NCBI RefSeq assembly: GCF_005049045.1
Contig: NZ_SUPK01000007.1
Location: 1 to 64,000 of the forward strand
Length of the DNA: 64,000 bases
Reading direction: 5' to 3'
Source of the DNA: Cohnella pontilimi
Lineage (GTDB): Bacteria > Bacillota > Bacilli > Paenibacillales > Paenibacillaceae
Of the stretch, positions 1 through 7,983 are shown in pieces. The position numbers and the translations under genes were made by a program. How positions within the stretch are numbered: the first letter of the stretch is position 1; each line of letters begins with the position of its first letter. The notes under the pieces are model-generated. The model did not search any database and was not told the DNA's origin. It worked only from the letters and a program-made list of their open reading frames with translations.

Positions 1-549
1 CCGGGGCATGGCGACACCTCGGTCGATTCCCACCTGAACTTGCCGGTTGTCAACAAAACGGCTGCCGAGCTGTCGAAGATGGAGTGGGTTCCGTTCAAGG
101 CAGCGATCGATGCCGGCGCGGATAGCGTCATGGTCGCGCATATATTGTTTCCGAAAATCGATCCGGACGCCCCCGCCTCTTTCTCCAAAGTAATCATCGG
201 TCAACAACTGCGTGGCAAATTGGGCTTCCGCGGAGTCGTCATTACCGATTCGATGGCGATGGGCGCCATCGCGAAAAACTACGACATCGAGGATGCTTCC
301 GTCCGTTCGGTTGAGGCGGGCAGCGACATCATCCTTGTGTCCTTCGGATATGAAACCGTTAAAAAAATCGAACAAGCGCTGCTTGCCAGCGTCAAATCCG
401 GTCGCATTCCGGAATCCCGGATCGATGAGAGCGTCACGCGAATTCTCACCTTGAAGCGCAAGTACGGATTGTCCGATCGTGCGCTCGCCGTACCTAAAAT
501 CAAGGACCTGAACGCCGAGATCAGAAGCTGGCGCAAAGCCGTTGGTTGA
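1..549 (+). CDS. Glycoside hydrolase family 3 (NagZ-like beta-N-acetylhexosaminidase), 5' truncated by window edge
   Basis: The reading frame is open from base 1, so only the C-terminal part (about 182 residues) is present. It begins with PGHGDTSVDSH, the family motif holding the Asp/His general acid-base pair of Gram-positive NagZ enzymes, and continues to VVITDSMAMGAI, whose Asp is the expected nucleophile. The family cleaves terminal N-acetylglucosamine from peptidoglycan fragments, which suggests a role in cell-wall recycling. The downstream gene at 795-2516 is a paralogue and shares the TDxMxMGAIAKxYDI block, so the two may be an old tandem duplication. Subcellular location cannot be judged without the N-terminus. 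Confidence 0.9.
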   Translation, partial: PGHGDTSVDSHLNLPVVNKTAAELSKMEWVPFKAAIDAGADSVMVAHILFPKIDPDAPASFSKVIIGQQLRGKLGFRGVVITDSMAMGAIAKNYDIEDASVRSVEAGSDIILVSFGYETVKKIEQALLASVKSGRIPESRIDESVTRILTLKRKYGLSDRALAVPKIKDLNAEIRSWRKAVG

Positions 550-647
550 TTAACGGAAGCGGTCGGGTTTCCACCTGGCATTCAGATTGCATTTATCTGC
601 AATCATTTGAGCCGGAAGAAGCACTTCATGACAGATTCCAAGCGAAA

Positions 648-692
648 TTAAACAACCTTAGTCCGATGGAATACCGAACTAAAGTTGTTTAA
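648..692. repeat. 45-bp imperfect inverted repeat between the two GH3 genes
   Basis: TTAAACAACCTTAGT (648-662) pairs with ACTAAAGTTGTTTAA (678-692): 14 of 15 positions match, around a 15-base loop. There is no clear T-run after it, so it is not a standard terminator. It could be an operator, an mRNA hairpin or a mobile-element end. Confidence 0.6.
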
Positions 693-794
693 GGAAATTC
701 AGTTGTGCCCCTGAATGAACTAACGGCAGTATAACTGTGCACAATTGGGAAATCCTGCAACAAGAGTGAGTCTAGACTACAGGAGATGATTCGG

Positions 795-2516
795 TTGACA
801 CGTTTTCTAAAAAATTGTGTGTTTGTATTATTGATTTCATCATTGACTTTGTTTACTTCAGGATGTTTTTCCAATGCTCAACCCGAACAAAGTACGCCGT
901 CCCAAGCTCAAAGCACTCCACCCCAAGCTCAAAGCACTCCGCCTGAAGCTCAAAACTACAGTCCGCAACCTAATATCGATTCTTACATCAATGAAATTGT
1001 AACAGCTGCTCAAAACGGTCAAACGCCTAACGAACCTTTTACACTTGGTGAAACAGATATCAATGACATTACACATAAATGGGGAAAACCAAATAACGTA
1101 AGTGATACAAAAGTGGGTCTATACGCAACTTATGATAATAACAAAACAACATTCGGTTATTATCGTCATTCCCCTATATTTGATGTGCGTGATTATAGCA
1201 GCGATTTAAAGAAACTTACCTTAAACGACATTGAAAAAGCAATGGGAAAACCAAATAAAGTCTCATCTTATGATGATCATGCTGTACATCAGCAAATTCT
1301 CGTTTATTCGCTTAAGAATGGAAAAGAATTAAAATGGATCATCAACAAACCAACGAATGAAAATTCAAATTCATCCGTTGACCATATTTCCGTTTACGAC
1401 CCGGAAATTGCCGACCATTCTCTTGCAGCTCAATTATATAACATGACCTTAGATGAAAAAATTGGCCAGATGCTTATGGTTGGTGTCAATGGAACCACAG
1501 CTGGAAGCGATGCAAAGGAGATGATCAATAACTTACATGCGGGCGGCATCATTTTCTACGGCAGTAATATCAAAACCGCAAATCAAACCGTTGATTTTAC
1601 CAATCAACTCAAAGCAATGAATCAAAGCGCTAAAAACCCGCTTCCTCTTTTTATGAGTGTTGATGAAGAAGGGGGAATTGTAGATCGCATGCCGAGTCCA
1701 ATATTGAAAATGCCTTCTGCTTTTGCGGTTGGGAAAAAAGATGACAGTGATTTTTCATACAATGTCGGGGAAACACTTGGCGAAGCCGTTCGCGATCTAG
1801 GCTTCAACATGGATTATGCCCCTGTTCTTGATGTCATCAAAGATCCCTCTGCTTCTGCTATTGGCAAGCGGTCTTTTGGCACGGATCCCAATCTGGTCAG
1901 TCGTTTAGGCGTAGCTGCAATGAAGGGCATCCGTTCCCAGAATGTCATCCCTGTCGTTAAACATTTTCCGGGTTATGGGAGCGTTAGCGTTGATGCTCAC
2001 CAAGACTTGCCGACTGTTGAATATGGACGCAATCAATTAGAAAAAAACGACTGGCTTCCTTATAAAAATGCGATTAAGAACGATGCGGATGTGGTTATGG
2101 TTACGCATGAACTTGTAAAGGGGCTAGAGACCAAATACCCTGCATCCATGTCAAGCACGATTATGACGAACATGTTAAGAGATCAATTAAATTTTAAAGG
2201 TGTGATCATGACGGATGATATGACCATGGGGGCGATTGCTAAACGCTACGACATTCAAACTGCTGCCGTTAAATCGGTTGAAGCGGGGGCGGATGTTGTG
2301 ATGATTTCTTTTCATAAAGATGAGCAAATAAATGCCTTCCATGCATTAAAACAAGCCGTTGTAAAAGGAACGATTTCTGAACAGCGAATTGATGATTCGG
2401 TTTATCGGATTATGAAGCTTAAACAAAAATACAAGCTTTCTGACAAGCGAATCGGCTATCCAAACATCGCATCACTAAACAACGATATTGAAAAAATTAT
2501 AAATGGATTAAAGTAA
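795..2516 (+). CDS. Lipoprotein with a DUF4309-like domain followed by a GH3 NagZ-like catalytic domain
   Basis: Predicted surface lipoprotein and beta-N-acetylhexosaminidase. TTG at 795 is preferred because AGGAG (781-785) lies 9 bases upstream; an in-frame ATG at 786 directly abuts that site. The N-terminus has a hydrophobic stretch and a lipobox ending SGC, then a Ser/Thr/Pro/Gln-rich linker with a repeated STPPQAQ-type unit. Residues of about 75-200 resemble DUF4309 (YjgB-like), with an internally repeated KWGKPN/AMGKPN pattern. The GH3 domain follows: KHFPGYG with the Asp400/His402 pair, and nucleophile Asp474 in MTDDMTMGAI. The gene is visibly richer in A/T than its neighbours, suggesting acquisition or a different origin. 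The GH3 call is firm; the DUF4309 call is by recalled pattern. Confidence 0.88.
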   Translation: MTRFLKNCVFVLLISSLTLFTSGCFSNAQPEQSTPSQAQSTPPQAQSTPPEAQNYSPQPNIDSYINEIVTAAQNGQTPNEPFTLGETDINDITHKWGKPNNVSDTKVGLYATYDNNKTTFGYYRHSPIFDVRDYSSDLKKLTLNDIEKAMGKPNKVSSYDDHAVHQQILVYSLKNGKELKWIINKPTNENSNSSVDHISVYDPEIADHSLAAQLYNMTLDEKIGQMLMVGVNGTTAGSDAKEMINNLHAGGIIFYGSNIKTANQTVDFTNQLKAMNQSAKNPLPLFMSVDEEGGIVDRMPSPILKMPSAFAVGKKDDSDFSYNVGETLGEAVRDLGFNMDYAPVLDVIKDPSASAIGKRSFGTDPNLVSRLGVAAMKGIRSQNVIPVVKHFPGYGSVSVDAHQDLPTVEYGRNQLEKNDWLPYKNAIKNDADVVMVTHELVKGLETKYPASMSSTIMTNMLRDQLNFKGVIMTDDMTMGAIAKRYDIQTAAVKSVEAGADVVMISFHKDEQINAFHALKQAVVKGTISEQRIDDSVYRIMKLKQKYKLSDKRIGYPNIASLNNDIEKIINGLK

Positions 2517-2636
2517 AAGTGGAGAGTGCAAAGAGTGAGTAATATTAATTTTTTAATGGTTAAGCATAGTCAGATGGAAAGTGAACGTATCATGTTACGT
2601 CCGGTAAAGAACTGAATAAAATTAAGGATCACTTTC

Positions 2637-2660
2637 GGCGGCCGCAGGGCCGCCATTTAT
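2637..2660 (+). terminator. Hairpin, probable terminator of the GH3 lipoprotein gene
   Basis: GGCGGCC (2637-2643) and GGCCGCC (2648-2654) form a 7-bp GC stem with a 4-base loop. The tail is T-rich but interrupted, so this is a weak intrinsic terminator. Bases 2517-2636 and 2661-2780 hold no gene I can support. Confidence 0.45.
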
Positions 2661-2780
2661 TTCGCCGATAGACCCGTTACGGAGAACCGTACCATATTAC
2701 CAAGGCTAGATCATTGAGCTAAATACTCTTTCGAAATCGGCATTCGTTCGGCATATTTTATTGCTAGACCAACTAGATAA

Positions 2781-3410
2781 TTAACTCCGTGAAGTGCGGA
2801 GCAACTTGATGCCCAGGCCGACAAAAATGACACCGGTGAGCTTGTTGAGGTATTTGGAGAAATTCACGCTGCTTCTCAAACGGCGTGTCATCCAACTCGA
2901 ACATAGAACCAGGATGATATTCCAGATACTTCCCGTCACAATGAACGTAAGCCCCAAGATAATGAATGGCAAAGCGCCCGAAGTGTGCTCGGGATCGATG
3001 AATTGCGGCATGAATGCTAAGAAAAACAAAGCCACTTTGGGATTCAATACGTTGGTAAGCATTCCTTGAAAGAACAGCTTATGTTTTTTTGCCTGTCCCA
3101 TATGCTGTAGTTCAAAAGGATTGCTGCGTGTCCGGATCGATTTGATGCCCATGTAGATCAGATAGGCCGCACCGATCCATTTGACTAAGTTGAACGCGAG
3201 CGCCGACTGCATCAATACAACGGACAATCCAAATGCCGCGAACAAGGTATGAATGAGCGCCCCGCAATTGATGCCGGCAGCGGACATCAAGCCTTCGCTT
3301 TTTCCTTGCGCAACTGTCCGGCTAAGGATGTAAAGCGTGTCCGTGCCCGGCGTCAGATTTAACAGAACTCCGGATAACAAAAACAGTTCATAATGCTCAA
3401 TGCCCAGCAT
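2781..3410 (-). CDS. LysE/RhtB family amino-acid exporter
   Basis: A 209-residue integral membrane protein of the length and pattern typical of LysE/RhtB translocators: an N-terminal helix with NLTPGTDTLYILSR (the family's NLxPGPD-like signature), a small polar block GINCGALIHTLFAAFG, a central loop of basic and polar residues, and three further hydrophobic segments. Members export amino acids or small amines across the cytoplasmic membrane using the proton gradient. The start ATG at 3410 follows an AAAAGGAG-like site on the minus strand. The substrate cannot be told from sequence. Confidence 0.9.
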   Translation of the reverse strand: MLGIEHYELFLLSGVLLNLTPGTDTLYILSRTVAQGKSEGLMSAAGINCGALIHTLFAAFGLSVVLMQSALAFNLVKWIGAAYLIYMGIKSIRTRSNPFELQHMGQAKKHKLFFQGMLTNVLNPKVALFFLAFMPQFIDPEHTSGALPFIILGLTFIVTGSIWNIILVLCSSWMTRRLRSSVNFSKYLNKLTGVIFVGLGIKLLRTSRS

Positions 3411-3476
3411 AGTTTTTCTCCTTTTGATGATAATATGTATTTAAATGTTAATTTATTACGCGTTATTGCGACATTG

Positions 3477-3944
3477 TTATCCGCCGACCTCAGCAAGTCC
3501 GGTGATCTCTTTATACCTAGGTGCTTTGATTGACGCGGTTACAGAAATCGTTTTTGTCACACCTAGGAATACCACAAATCGTACAGTGCTATATGCAGTT
3601 AGTTTGGATATATAATCAGTTTCCATTCTTAGGTTTTCTACCTTACAAAACGGACTTGCTGAATCTTGCAGACCTTCTAAAATGGAAGCATAAACACGTG
3701 GGTATACATTTTGAATGGCATGTGAATTATTTAAGTCAGGACCGTAAAATCCACCGTCATTGTTTACTTTAACTCTTGGTGAATCCATCGCGGCGATCTG
3801 CAATCCTGATGCTAATAACGATTGCATTTTATCCTCCATTTTCGCAGTTTTGTGGGATGAAATAGACATCCAACTGAACCATAGAACAAATAAGAGAATA
3901 ATAACGCCGGCTAATACAAAGCTTTTCTTAAAGCGTATTTCCAT
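3477..3944 (-). CDS. Hypothetical membrane-anchored protein
   Basis: I do not recognise this family. The chosen ATG at 3944 has GAGGAGG just upstream on the minus strand; a longer frame starts at 3989 but lacks a ribosome binding site. The 155-residue product has a basic N-terminus (MEIRFKK), one strong transmembrane helix (about residues 8-29) and an extracytoplasmic remainder with a single Cys. The layout suggests a single-pass membrane protein with an outward-facing domain. The gene is relatively AT-rich and stands alone between the LysE gene and the divergent DivIVA-like gene. Confidence 0.7.
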   Translation of the reverse strand: MEIRFKKSFVLAGVIILLFVLWFSWMSISSHKTAKMEDKMQSLLASGLQIAAMDSPRVKVNNDGGFYGPDLNNSHAIQNVYPRVYASILEGLQDSASPFCKVENLRMETDYISKLTAYSTVRFVVFLGVTKTISVTASIKAPRYKEITGLAEVGG

Positions 3945-4107
3945 ATAATTTTCCTCCTCGCTGGCAATTCCACTATATTCCATACGCAATTCAGTTTCAA
4001 TGTTTAGAGTTGGTGGAGGTTCGGGGCAATGGCTTTTTGGAACATTTGATGCATTTATTCGTCTCTAATGTAGTTAAGGTCGGTTTTATTCCACCGGAGG
4101 TGTAATC

Positions 4108-4413
4108 ATGTCTTTTAGTCCAAAGCTTGAGCAATTGTTGCAACAAGAAGGTATCTCCTTTACCGCGCTCGATGTCCATCAACAAGATTTCGACAAGGGG
4201 AGAATATGGTCACGACGTTACGACGCCGATCAGGTTGATGCGTTTTTGGATCAAGTTGTTAAAGATTACGAACGATTTTATAAAATGCTGGATGAAATGC
4301 AACTTGAAATCGAGGCGCTCCGCGAAGCGATTTCGAGCAAAGATGAAATTTCCGTTGAGCGTTTGCATGTGCGATTGAGAAAGATCGAGCACTTTTTTCA
4401 AAACAACCGATAA
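4108..4413 (+). CDS. DivIVA/GpsB-like domain protein
   Basis: A 101-residue protein whose residues of about 18-60 match the DivIVA/GpsB N-terminal pattern: ALDVHQQDFDKG, RRYDADQVDAFLDQVVKDYERF, then a heptad-like coiled coil to the C-terminus. DivIVA and GpsB are membrane-curvature or division-site scaffolds in Bacillota. The protein is as short as GpsB but lacks its C-terminal trimerisation signature as far as I can see. A strong CCGGAGGTG site precedes the ATG. Unusual is the extra RIWS insert before the conserved R-R/G-Y-D turn. Partner proteins are unknown. Confidence 0.8.
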   Translation: MSFSPKLEQLLQQEGISFTALDVHQQDFDKGRIWSRRYDADQVDAFLDQVVKDYERFYKMLDEMQLEIEALREAISSKDEISVERLHVRLRKIEHFFQNNR

Positions 4414-4521
4414 TAAGTTTTAAGGAAGGCTTTTTTTCGTGGCGGCGTTGATTCGCTTATGATCGCGATGGAAGAGAACTGAGAGTGGCATGTTCTGATG
4501 TGCAGATCGGAGGAAGTACAT

Positions 4522-5187
4522 ATGCAACATAAAACTGCTCTGATTATGGGAGCCAGCGGACTGGTTGGAGGAGCTCTTCTGCAAATACTTCTGGATGCCC
4601 CGGAATATGAACGGGTTAAAGCACTGGTGCGCCGGCCGCTCGGGATCCGGCACGATAAACTCAATGAAGTTATCGTCAACTTTGATGCGCTGAATGATGA
4701 TGTCGATCAGTTTCAGGTAGAGGACGTCTTCAGCTGCCTTGGAACAACGATTAAAAAAGCGAGAACCCGGGAAGCCATGAACCGGATCGATTATGAGTAT
4801 CCCCTGGAAGCCGCACGTCTGGCCAAAAGCAAGGGTGTTCAACGGTTCCTTGTGGTCAGTTCTATGAATGCCAATCCGGAATCAGCGATCTGGTATTCCC
4901 GGATGAAGGGCAGCTTGGAACGTGACCTTCGCAGGCTGGAGTTGCCCTCCCTACATCTTTTCCGGCCTTCTTTACTGCTCGGCGATCGCGATGAATTCCG
5001 GCTAGGAGAACGTGTTGCCGCGTTCCTGGTCCCCCGGCTATCCTTTCTCTTGGTTGGCGGGCTAAGGAAATACCGTGCGATAGAGGGGGTTGTTGTTGCA
5101 AGGGCTATGTATCATGCCGCACAGCTACCGGATAAAGGAACCCGCATTTATTTGTCCGACGAGATTGAACGAATGGGACGTAGTTGA
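4522..5187 (+). CDS. NAD(P)-binding Rossmann-fold oxidoreductase (atypical SDR, HTATIP2-like)
   Basis: The product begins with TALIMGASGLVGGALLQILL, the GxSGxxG dinucleotide-binding loop of atypical short-chain dehydrogenases. FSCLGTTIKKA and the block VQRFLVVSSMNANPES...WYSRMKGSLE contain the usual Ser/Tyr/Lys region (YSRMKG = YxxxK). This arrangement matches the TIP30/HTATIP2-like and NmrA-like group of about 220 residues. The ATG at 4522 is preferred because GGAGGAAG lies 8 bases upstream; an earlier in-frame ATG at 4498 has none. Substrate unknown; cytoplasmic. It shares a bidirectional terminator with the convergent CBS gene. Confidence 0.85.
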   Translation: MQHKTALIMGASGLVGGALLQILLDAPEYERVKALVRRPLGIRHDKLNEVIVNFDALNDDVDQFQVEDVFSCLGTTIKKARTREAMNRIDYEYPLEAARLAKSKGVQRFLVVSSMNANPESAIWYSRMKGSLERDLRRLELPSLHLFRPSLLLGDRDEFRLGERVAAFLVPRLSFLLVGGLRKYRAIEGVVVARAMYHAAQLPDKGTRIYLSDEIERMGRS

Positions 5188-5214
5188 TGTGAGCTCTTCG
5201 TCGCCCGACAAAAG

Positions 5215-5250
5215 AAAGACCCGATCATCTTCCGGCATGATCGGGTCTTT
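5215..5250. terminator. Bidirectional intrinsic terminator
   Basis: A perfect 14-bp inverted repeat, AAAGACCCGATCAT (5215-5228) with ATGATCGGGTCTTT (5237-5250), and an 8-base loop. A- and T-runs flank it on both sides, so it can end the oxidoreductase transcript and the convergent CBS transcript. Confidence 0.85.
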
Positions 5251-5254
5251 CCAA

Positions 5255-5659
5255 CTAATCCATTATGTTTCGGGTATAGTATTCGATTATGTCTTTGCGT
5301 CGAATAATCCCGAGGAAGATGCGATTTTCGTCAACAACCGGAACGAAGTTCTGATCGGCTGCCAGCGCCAGCATATCGTCCAAATCGGCGCCGATGGCGA
5401 CGCATTCGATTTTCAGTCGTTTTTTGATGGATACGATGGGAATTTCGTGCATGTTTTCGAAGCTGAGGCCGGGTGTTGCCTTCATCTTCCATAACAAGTC
5501 TCCCTCGGCAAGCGTTCCGAAATATGCGCCATTTTCGTCCAAGATCGGAATTGCACTATAGTGGCACGCCTCCAATTGGTCTAAGGCTTCTTTCATATTG
5601 GAGGATGTCGTGAGGTAAGAGACCTCGTTCTTGGGATAAAGAAACGATTTAATGTCCAC
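5255..5659 (-). CDS. CBS-domain pair protein
   Basis: A 134-residue stand-alone Bateman module. The first CBS repeat covers about residues 8-65 (HYSAIPILDENGAYFGTLAEGDLL) and the second about 78-130 (FVPVVDENRIFLGIIRRKDII). Such modules bind adenine nucleotides; similar small Bacillota proteins (CbpB/DarB) bind c-di-AMP, but I cannot assign this ligand from sequence. A GTG start at 5659 is chosen because AAAGGAG precedes it by about nine bases; the frame stays open to 5740 without another good start. The gene is monocistronic, convergent with the upstream oxidoreductase. Confidence 0.82.
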   Translation of the reverse strand: MDIKSFLYPKNEVSYLTTSSNMKEALDQLEACHYSAIPILDENGAYFGTLAEGDLLWKMKATPGLSFENMHEIPIVSIKKRLKIECVAIGADLDDMLALAADQNFVPVVDENRIFLGIIRRKDIIEYYTRNIMD

Positions 5660-5817
5660 TGAATCACGCTCCTTTGCTATATTAAAGCACATTTCACCGC
5701 GGGGCGCATATGGCAATGCGTTCCGGAAAGAACAGGCCAAGGTTTCTTCTCATAAAGCCAATGAATCGATCTTAACTTCTTGGCTTCTATATAAGTTGAG
5801 AATCAAACTGGGCATGA

Positions 5818-5869
5818 AAAAAGAGCTCATGTGAGCAGGGCAGGCAAGTCCCGCAACATATGAGCTCTT
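5818..5869 (-). terminator. Intrinsic terminator of the subtilisin gene
   Basis: Arms AAGAGCTCAT (5821-5830) and ATGAGCTCTT (5860-5869) form a 10-bp stem; on the minus strand the hairpin is followed by a T-run (complement of the A-run 5817-5822). The long loop contains a smaller GGGC/CCC pairing. Confidence 0.75.
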
Positions 5870-5875
5870 GTCCGA

Positions 5876-7462
5876 TTAATTTGCTTTGGCCGTCTTTACA
5901 GCTATGTTCGGATTCGCCAGCTTAACCGCGGCGTCCGCCTGAACGATGCCGTATCCAAAGCTGGAATCCCATCCGGCCGTGCCCAAGTCTTTGGCCGATT
6001 TTTTCAGGATGGAGCGGATGTCCACGTTGGTCAGCTTAGGGTTGGCGGACCAGGCAAGTGCGGCTACTGCCGAGACATGCGGTGTCGCCATGGAGGTTCC
6101 TTCAAAGTAGCTGTAATCCCAAGCGGAAACGGTAACGTTCGCCGAACCAAGTCCGCCCGCCCGGATTGAAACTCCGCCGTTGTAGGAGACGGAAATCGCA
6201 GGAATCCAATTTCCTGCGCTGCCCAAGGTGAAGCTGCCCGGATCGTCTGCGTTGACAGAGTCATTATTGGTTATGATGGCTGCCGATGCGCCTTGAGCCG
6301 TGACATTCAAAATCTTATCGCTGAAGGCGATACTTCCGCGGTTGATCAATGCAATCCATGCGCCGCTCGCAGGCTTGTTCGCGCAGGATGTAGTCGAGTC
6401 GGCTAATCCGCAATCGACCAGGGGACCTGACACATTGCCCAAACCGGAATATTCCAATTCGTGGCTGCTATAAACAGTGCCATTTTCCGATGCCGAAGTT
6501 TTCTTGCCTTTGCCTCGTGGTACGCTGGACAGTGTACCTACTCCCGGTGCCACCACTTCCTGCTCCGCTCCATAATTGGAGAACGAGGCAAGATTGAAGT
6601 TACTGTCCACTGCACCTACTGCTACCACAGAACTATATTTGGCGGGGTATCCGATCGGTCCGCTGTCGTTGCCGCTCGCCGCGATGCTGAGCATTCCGTT
6701 CTGATAAGCCTGATCGAACGCCTTTTGTTCTGTCTTGGAGCCTTGGCTGCTTCCCAACGAGAGGCTGGCGATTTTGGCACCATTTTGCTGACACCAGTTC
6801 AATCCGTTGATAATACCGCTTGTTGCGCCGCTGCCGTCATCACCCAGCACTCTGGCGACAAACAAATCGACATTCGGTGCTGCGCCGATGCGGCTGCCGC
6901 TGTTCGCGGTCTGGCCGACGATTGTTCCCGCCACGTGCGTGCCGTGTCCGTATCCGTCGGTTGCGTCCCGATGCTTGTCTTTCACGAAGTTTTTGCTTGC
7001 TTTAATGACTGATGTGCCGTTGCGGTTAAATTCCGGGTGGTTATAATCGATACCGGTATCGAGAACGCAGACTTTGATCGTTTGTCCAGATGCCCCCAGA
7101 TTCCATGCTTGTTGGGCGTTGACCGCTTGCAAGCCCCATGTGAGATCGCCATCTGTGTAACTCGTCCCAGTGGCGCTCGTTGCATGAACGACCCGGTCCT
7201 CTTCAACGTAGGAAACATTGGGATTGTGCGCCAAACCTTGAGCCGCATTGGCCGATGCCTCAATTCGCATGGCGCCGAGATTGTCCCATTGTTCCTTCAT
7301 CTCGATACCGGGAGCCGATAAGGCTTTGGAAGAAGCGCCGGGCATCAGTCCTACAAGGTAGGAGTGTTTTTCAGCCGGTGCTGCAGTTACGAGATTGCAA
7401 GTGAGCAGGAGGAGGGCTAATACGGAACCTGATACCTTGGATAAAAACGCTTTCTTTTTCAA
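5876..7462 (-). CDS. Secreted subtilisin-like serine protease (S8) with PA domain insertion
   Basis: Extracellular protease of 528 residues: Sec signal peptide (1-27, ending VTAAPA), an I9-like propeptide (about 30-92), and an S8 catalytic domain. Triad residues are Asp135 (VLDTGIDYNHPEF), His173 (GHGTHVAGT) and Ser457 (FEGTSMATPHVS), with oxyanion Asn265 (ASGNDSGP). Between the oxyanion Asn and catalytic Ser lies a protease-associated insertion (about 325-445; GPLVDCG, GAWIALINRGSIAFSDK, GASAAIITNND), with two Cys that could form a disulfide. The start is TTG with GGGAG nine bases upstream. Function: nutrient proteolysis outside the cell. Confidence 0.95.
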   Translation of the reverse strand: MKKKAFLSKVSGSVLALLLLTCNLVTAAPAEKHSYLVGLMPGASSKALSAPGIEMKEQWDNLGAMRIEASANAAQGLAHNPNVSYVEEDRVVHATSATGTSYTDGDLTWGLQAVNAQQAWNLGASGQTIKVCVLDTGIDYNHPEFNRNGTSVIKASKNFVKDKHRDATDGYGHGTHVAGTIVGQTANSGSRIGAAPNVDLFVARVLGDDGSGATSGIINGLNWCQQNGAKIASLSLGSSQGSKTEQKAFDQAYQNGMLSIAASGNDSGPIGYPAKYSSVVAVGAVDSNFNLASFSNYGAEQEVVAPGVGTLSSVPRGKGKKTSASENGTVYSSHELEYSGLGNVSGPLVDCGLADSTTSCANKPASGAWIALINRGSIAFSDKILNVTAQGASAAIITNNDSVNADDPGSFTLGSAGNWIPAISVSYNGGVSIRAGGLGSANVTVSAWDYSYFEGTSMATPHVSAVAALAWSANPKLTNVDIRSILKKSAKDLGTAGWDSSFGYGIVQADAAVKLANPNIAVKTAKAN

Positions 7463-7629
7463 ATGACATGTCTCCCTTCGGCACTCTGAATAATTGATTT
7501 GTCCTTGCTGACGGTGCGACGGAGAAATAAAAGGATTAAAGAGAGTTTATATCAACTATTCCTCTAATTCCCATGGGAAAAAATATCGAAAAAGAGAGGT
7601 ACTCTTGAACTAATTTATGGGATTAAGTA

Positions 7630-7803
7630 GTTCAACTTCGCCGGGGTCCCGTAATGGCCCCCGGCGGCTTCTATGGCTTGGGAATTGTGGAAGCTGATAG
7701 TGAGGAGCAAGTTCGTGGCTTTATCCAGGATGATCCTGCTATCCAGGCAGGGTTAATGAACACGGAATTCTACCCGATGCGGGCGATCGTATCATCGAAA
7801 TGA
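7630..7803 (+). pseudogene. Degraded YCII-family (YciI-like) C-terminal fragment
   Basis: From ATG 7654 a 49-codon frame reads GGFYGLGIVEADSEEQ, VRGFIQDDPAIQAGL and FYPMRAIV, closely resembling the C-terminal half of YCII proteins (GGhhhhEADSEEEA...DPhhxAGL...hxPW). The N-terminal half with the catalytic His is absent: in-frame stops occur at 7627 and upstream. I read it as the remnant of a deleted gene. It could instead be a short expressed peptide, but no ribosome binding site precedes the ATG. Confidence 0.6.
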
Positions 7804-7847
7804 GAGATCTAACTAACGCAAATCGTTCAAGTTGCATACAACACATG

Positions 7848-7873
7848 AAAATTGCGGGCAACCGCAATTTTTT
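7848..7873 (+). terminator. Intrinsic terminator with GCAA tetraloop
   Basis: AAAATTGCGG (7848-7857), GCAA loop, CCGCAATTTT (7862-7871) and a T-run. It isolates the ABC exporter gene from upstream transcription. Confidence 0.8.
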
Positions 7874-7923
7874 GCGTGTAAATGCCCTTTTTTTGCGCGT
7901 CGATGCCGTTTATTTGCGCGTTG
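7868..7923. repeat. Three 21-bp phased repeats upstream of the ABC exporter
   Basis: The core TTTGCGYG recurs with its first G at 7874, 7895 and 7916, an exact 21-bp spacing; copies 1 and 2 also share ATGCC and T-runs (TTTGCGTGTAAATGCC, TTTGCGCGTCGATGCC). The array starts inside the terminator tail and ends 60 bases before the exporter start. Confidence 0.6.
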
Positions 7924-7983
7924 AGGGGCTCATGTTTCATTTATTGTTCTCTTAGGTCTTAGAAAGCAGGAGGTACCCTGACC

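Noticed and set aside
2535-2615. Short frame ending ESERIMLRPVKN, like the first strand of a GNAT acetyltransferase
   Set aside because: Only about 26 codons; the similarity is too short to call a pseudogene.
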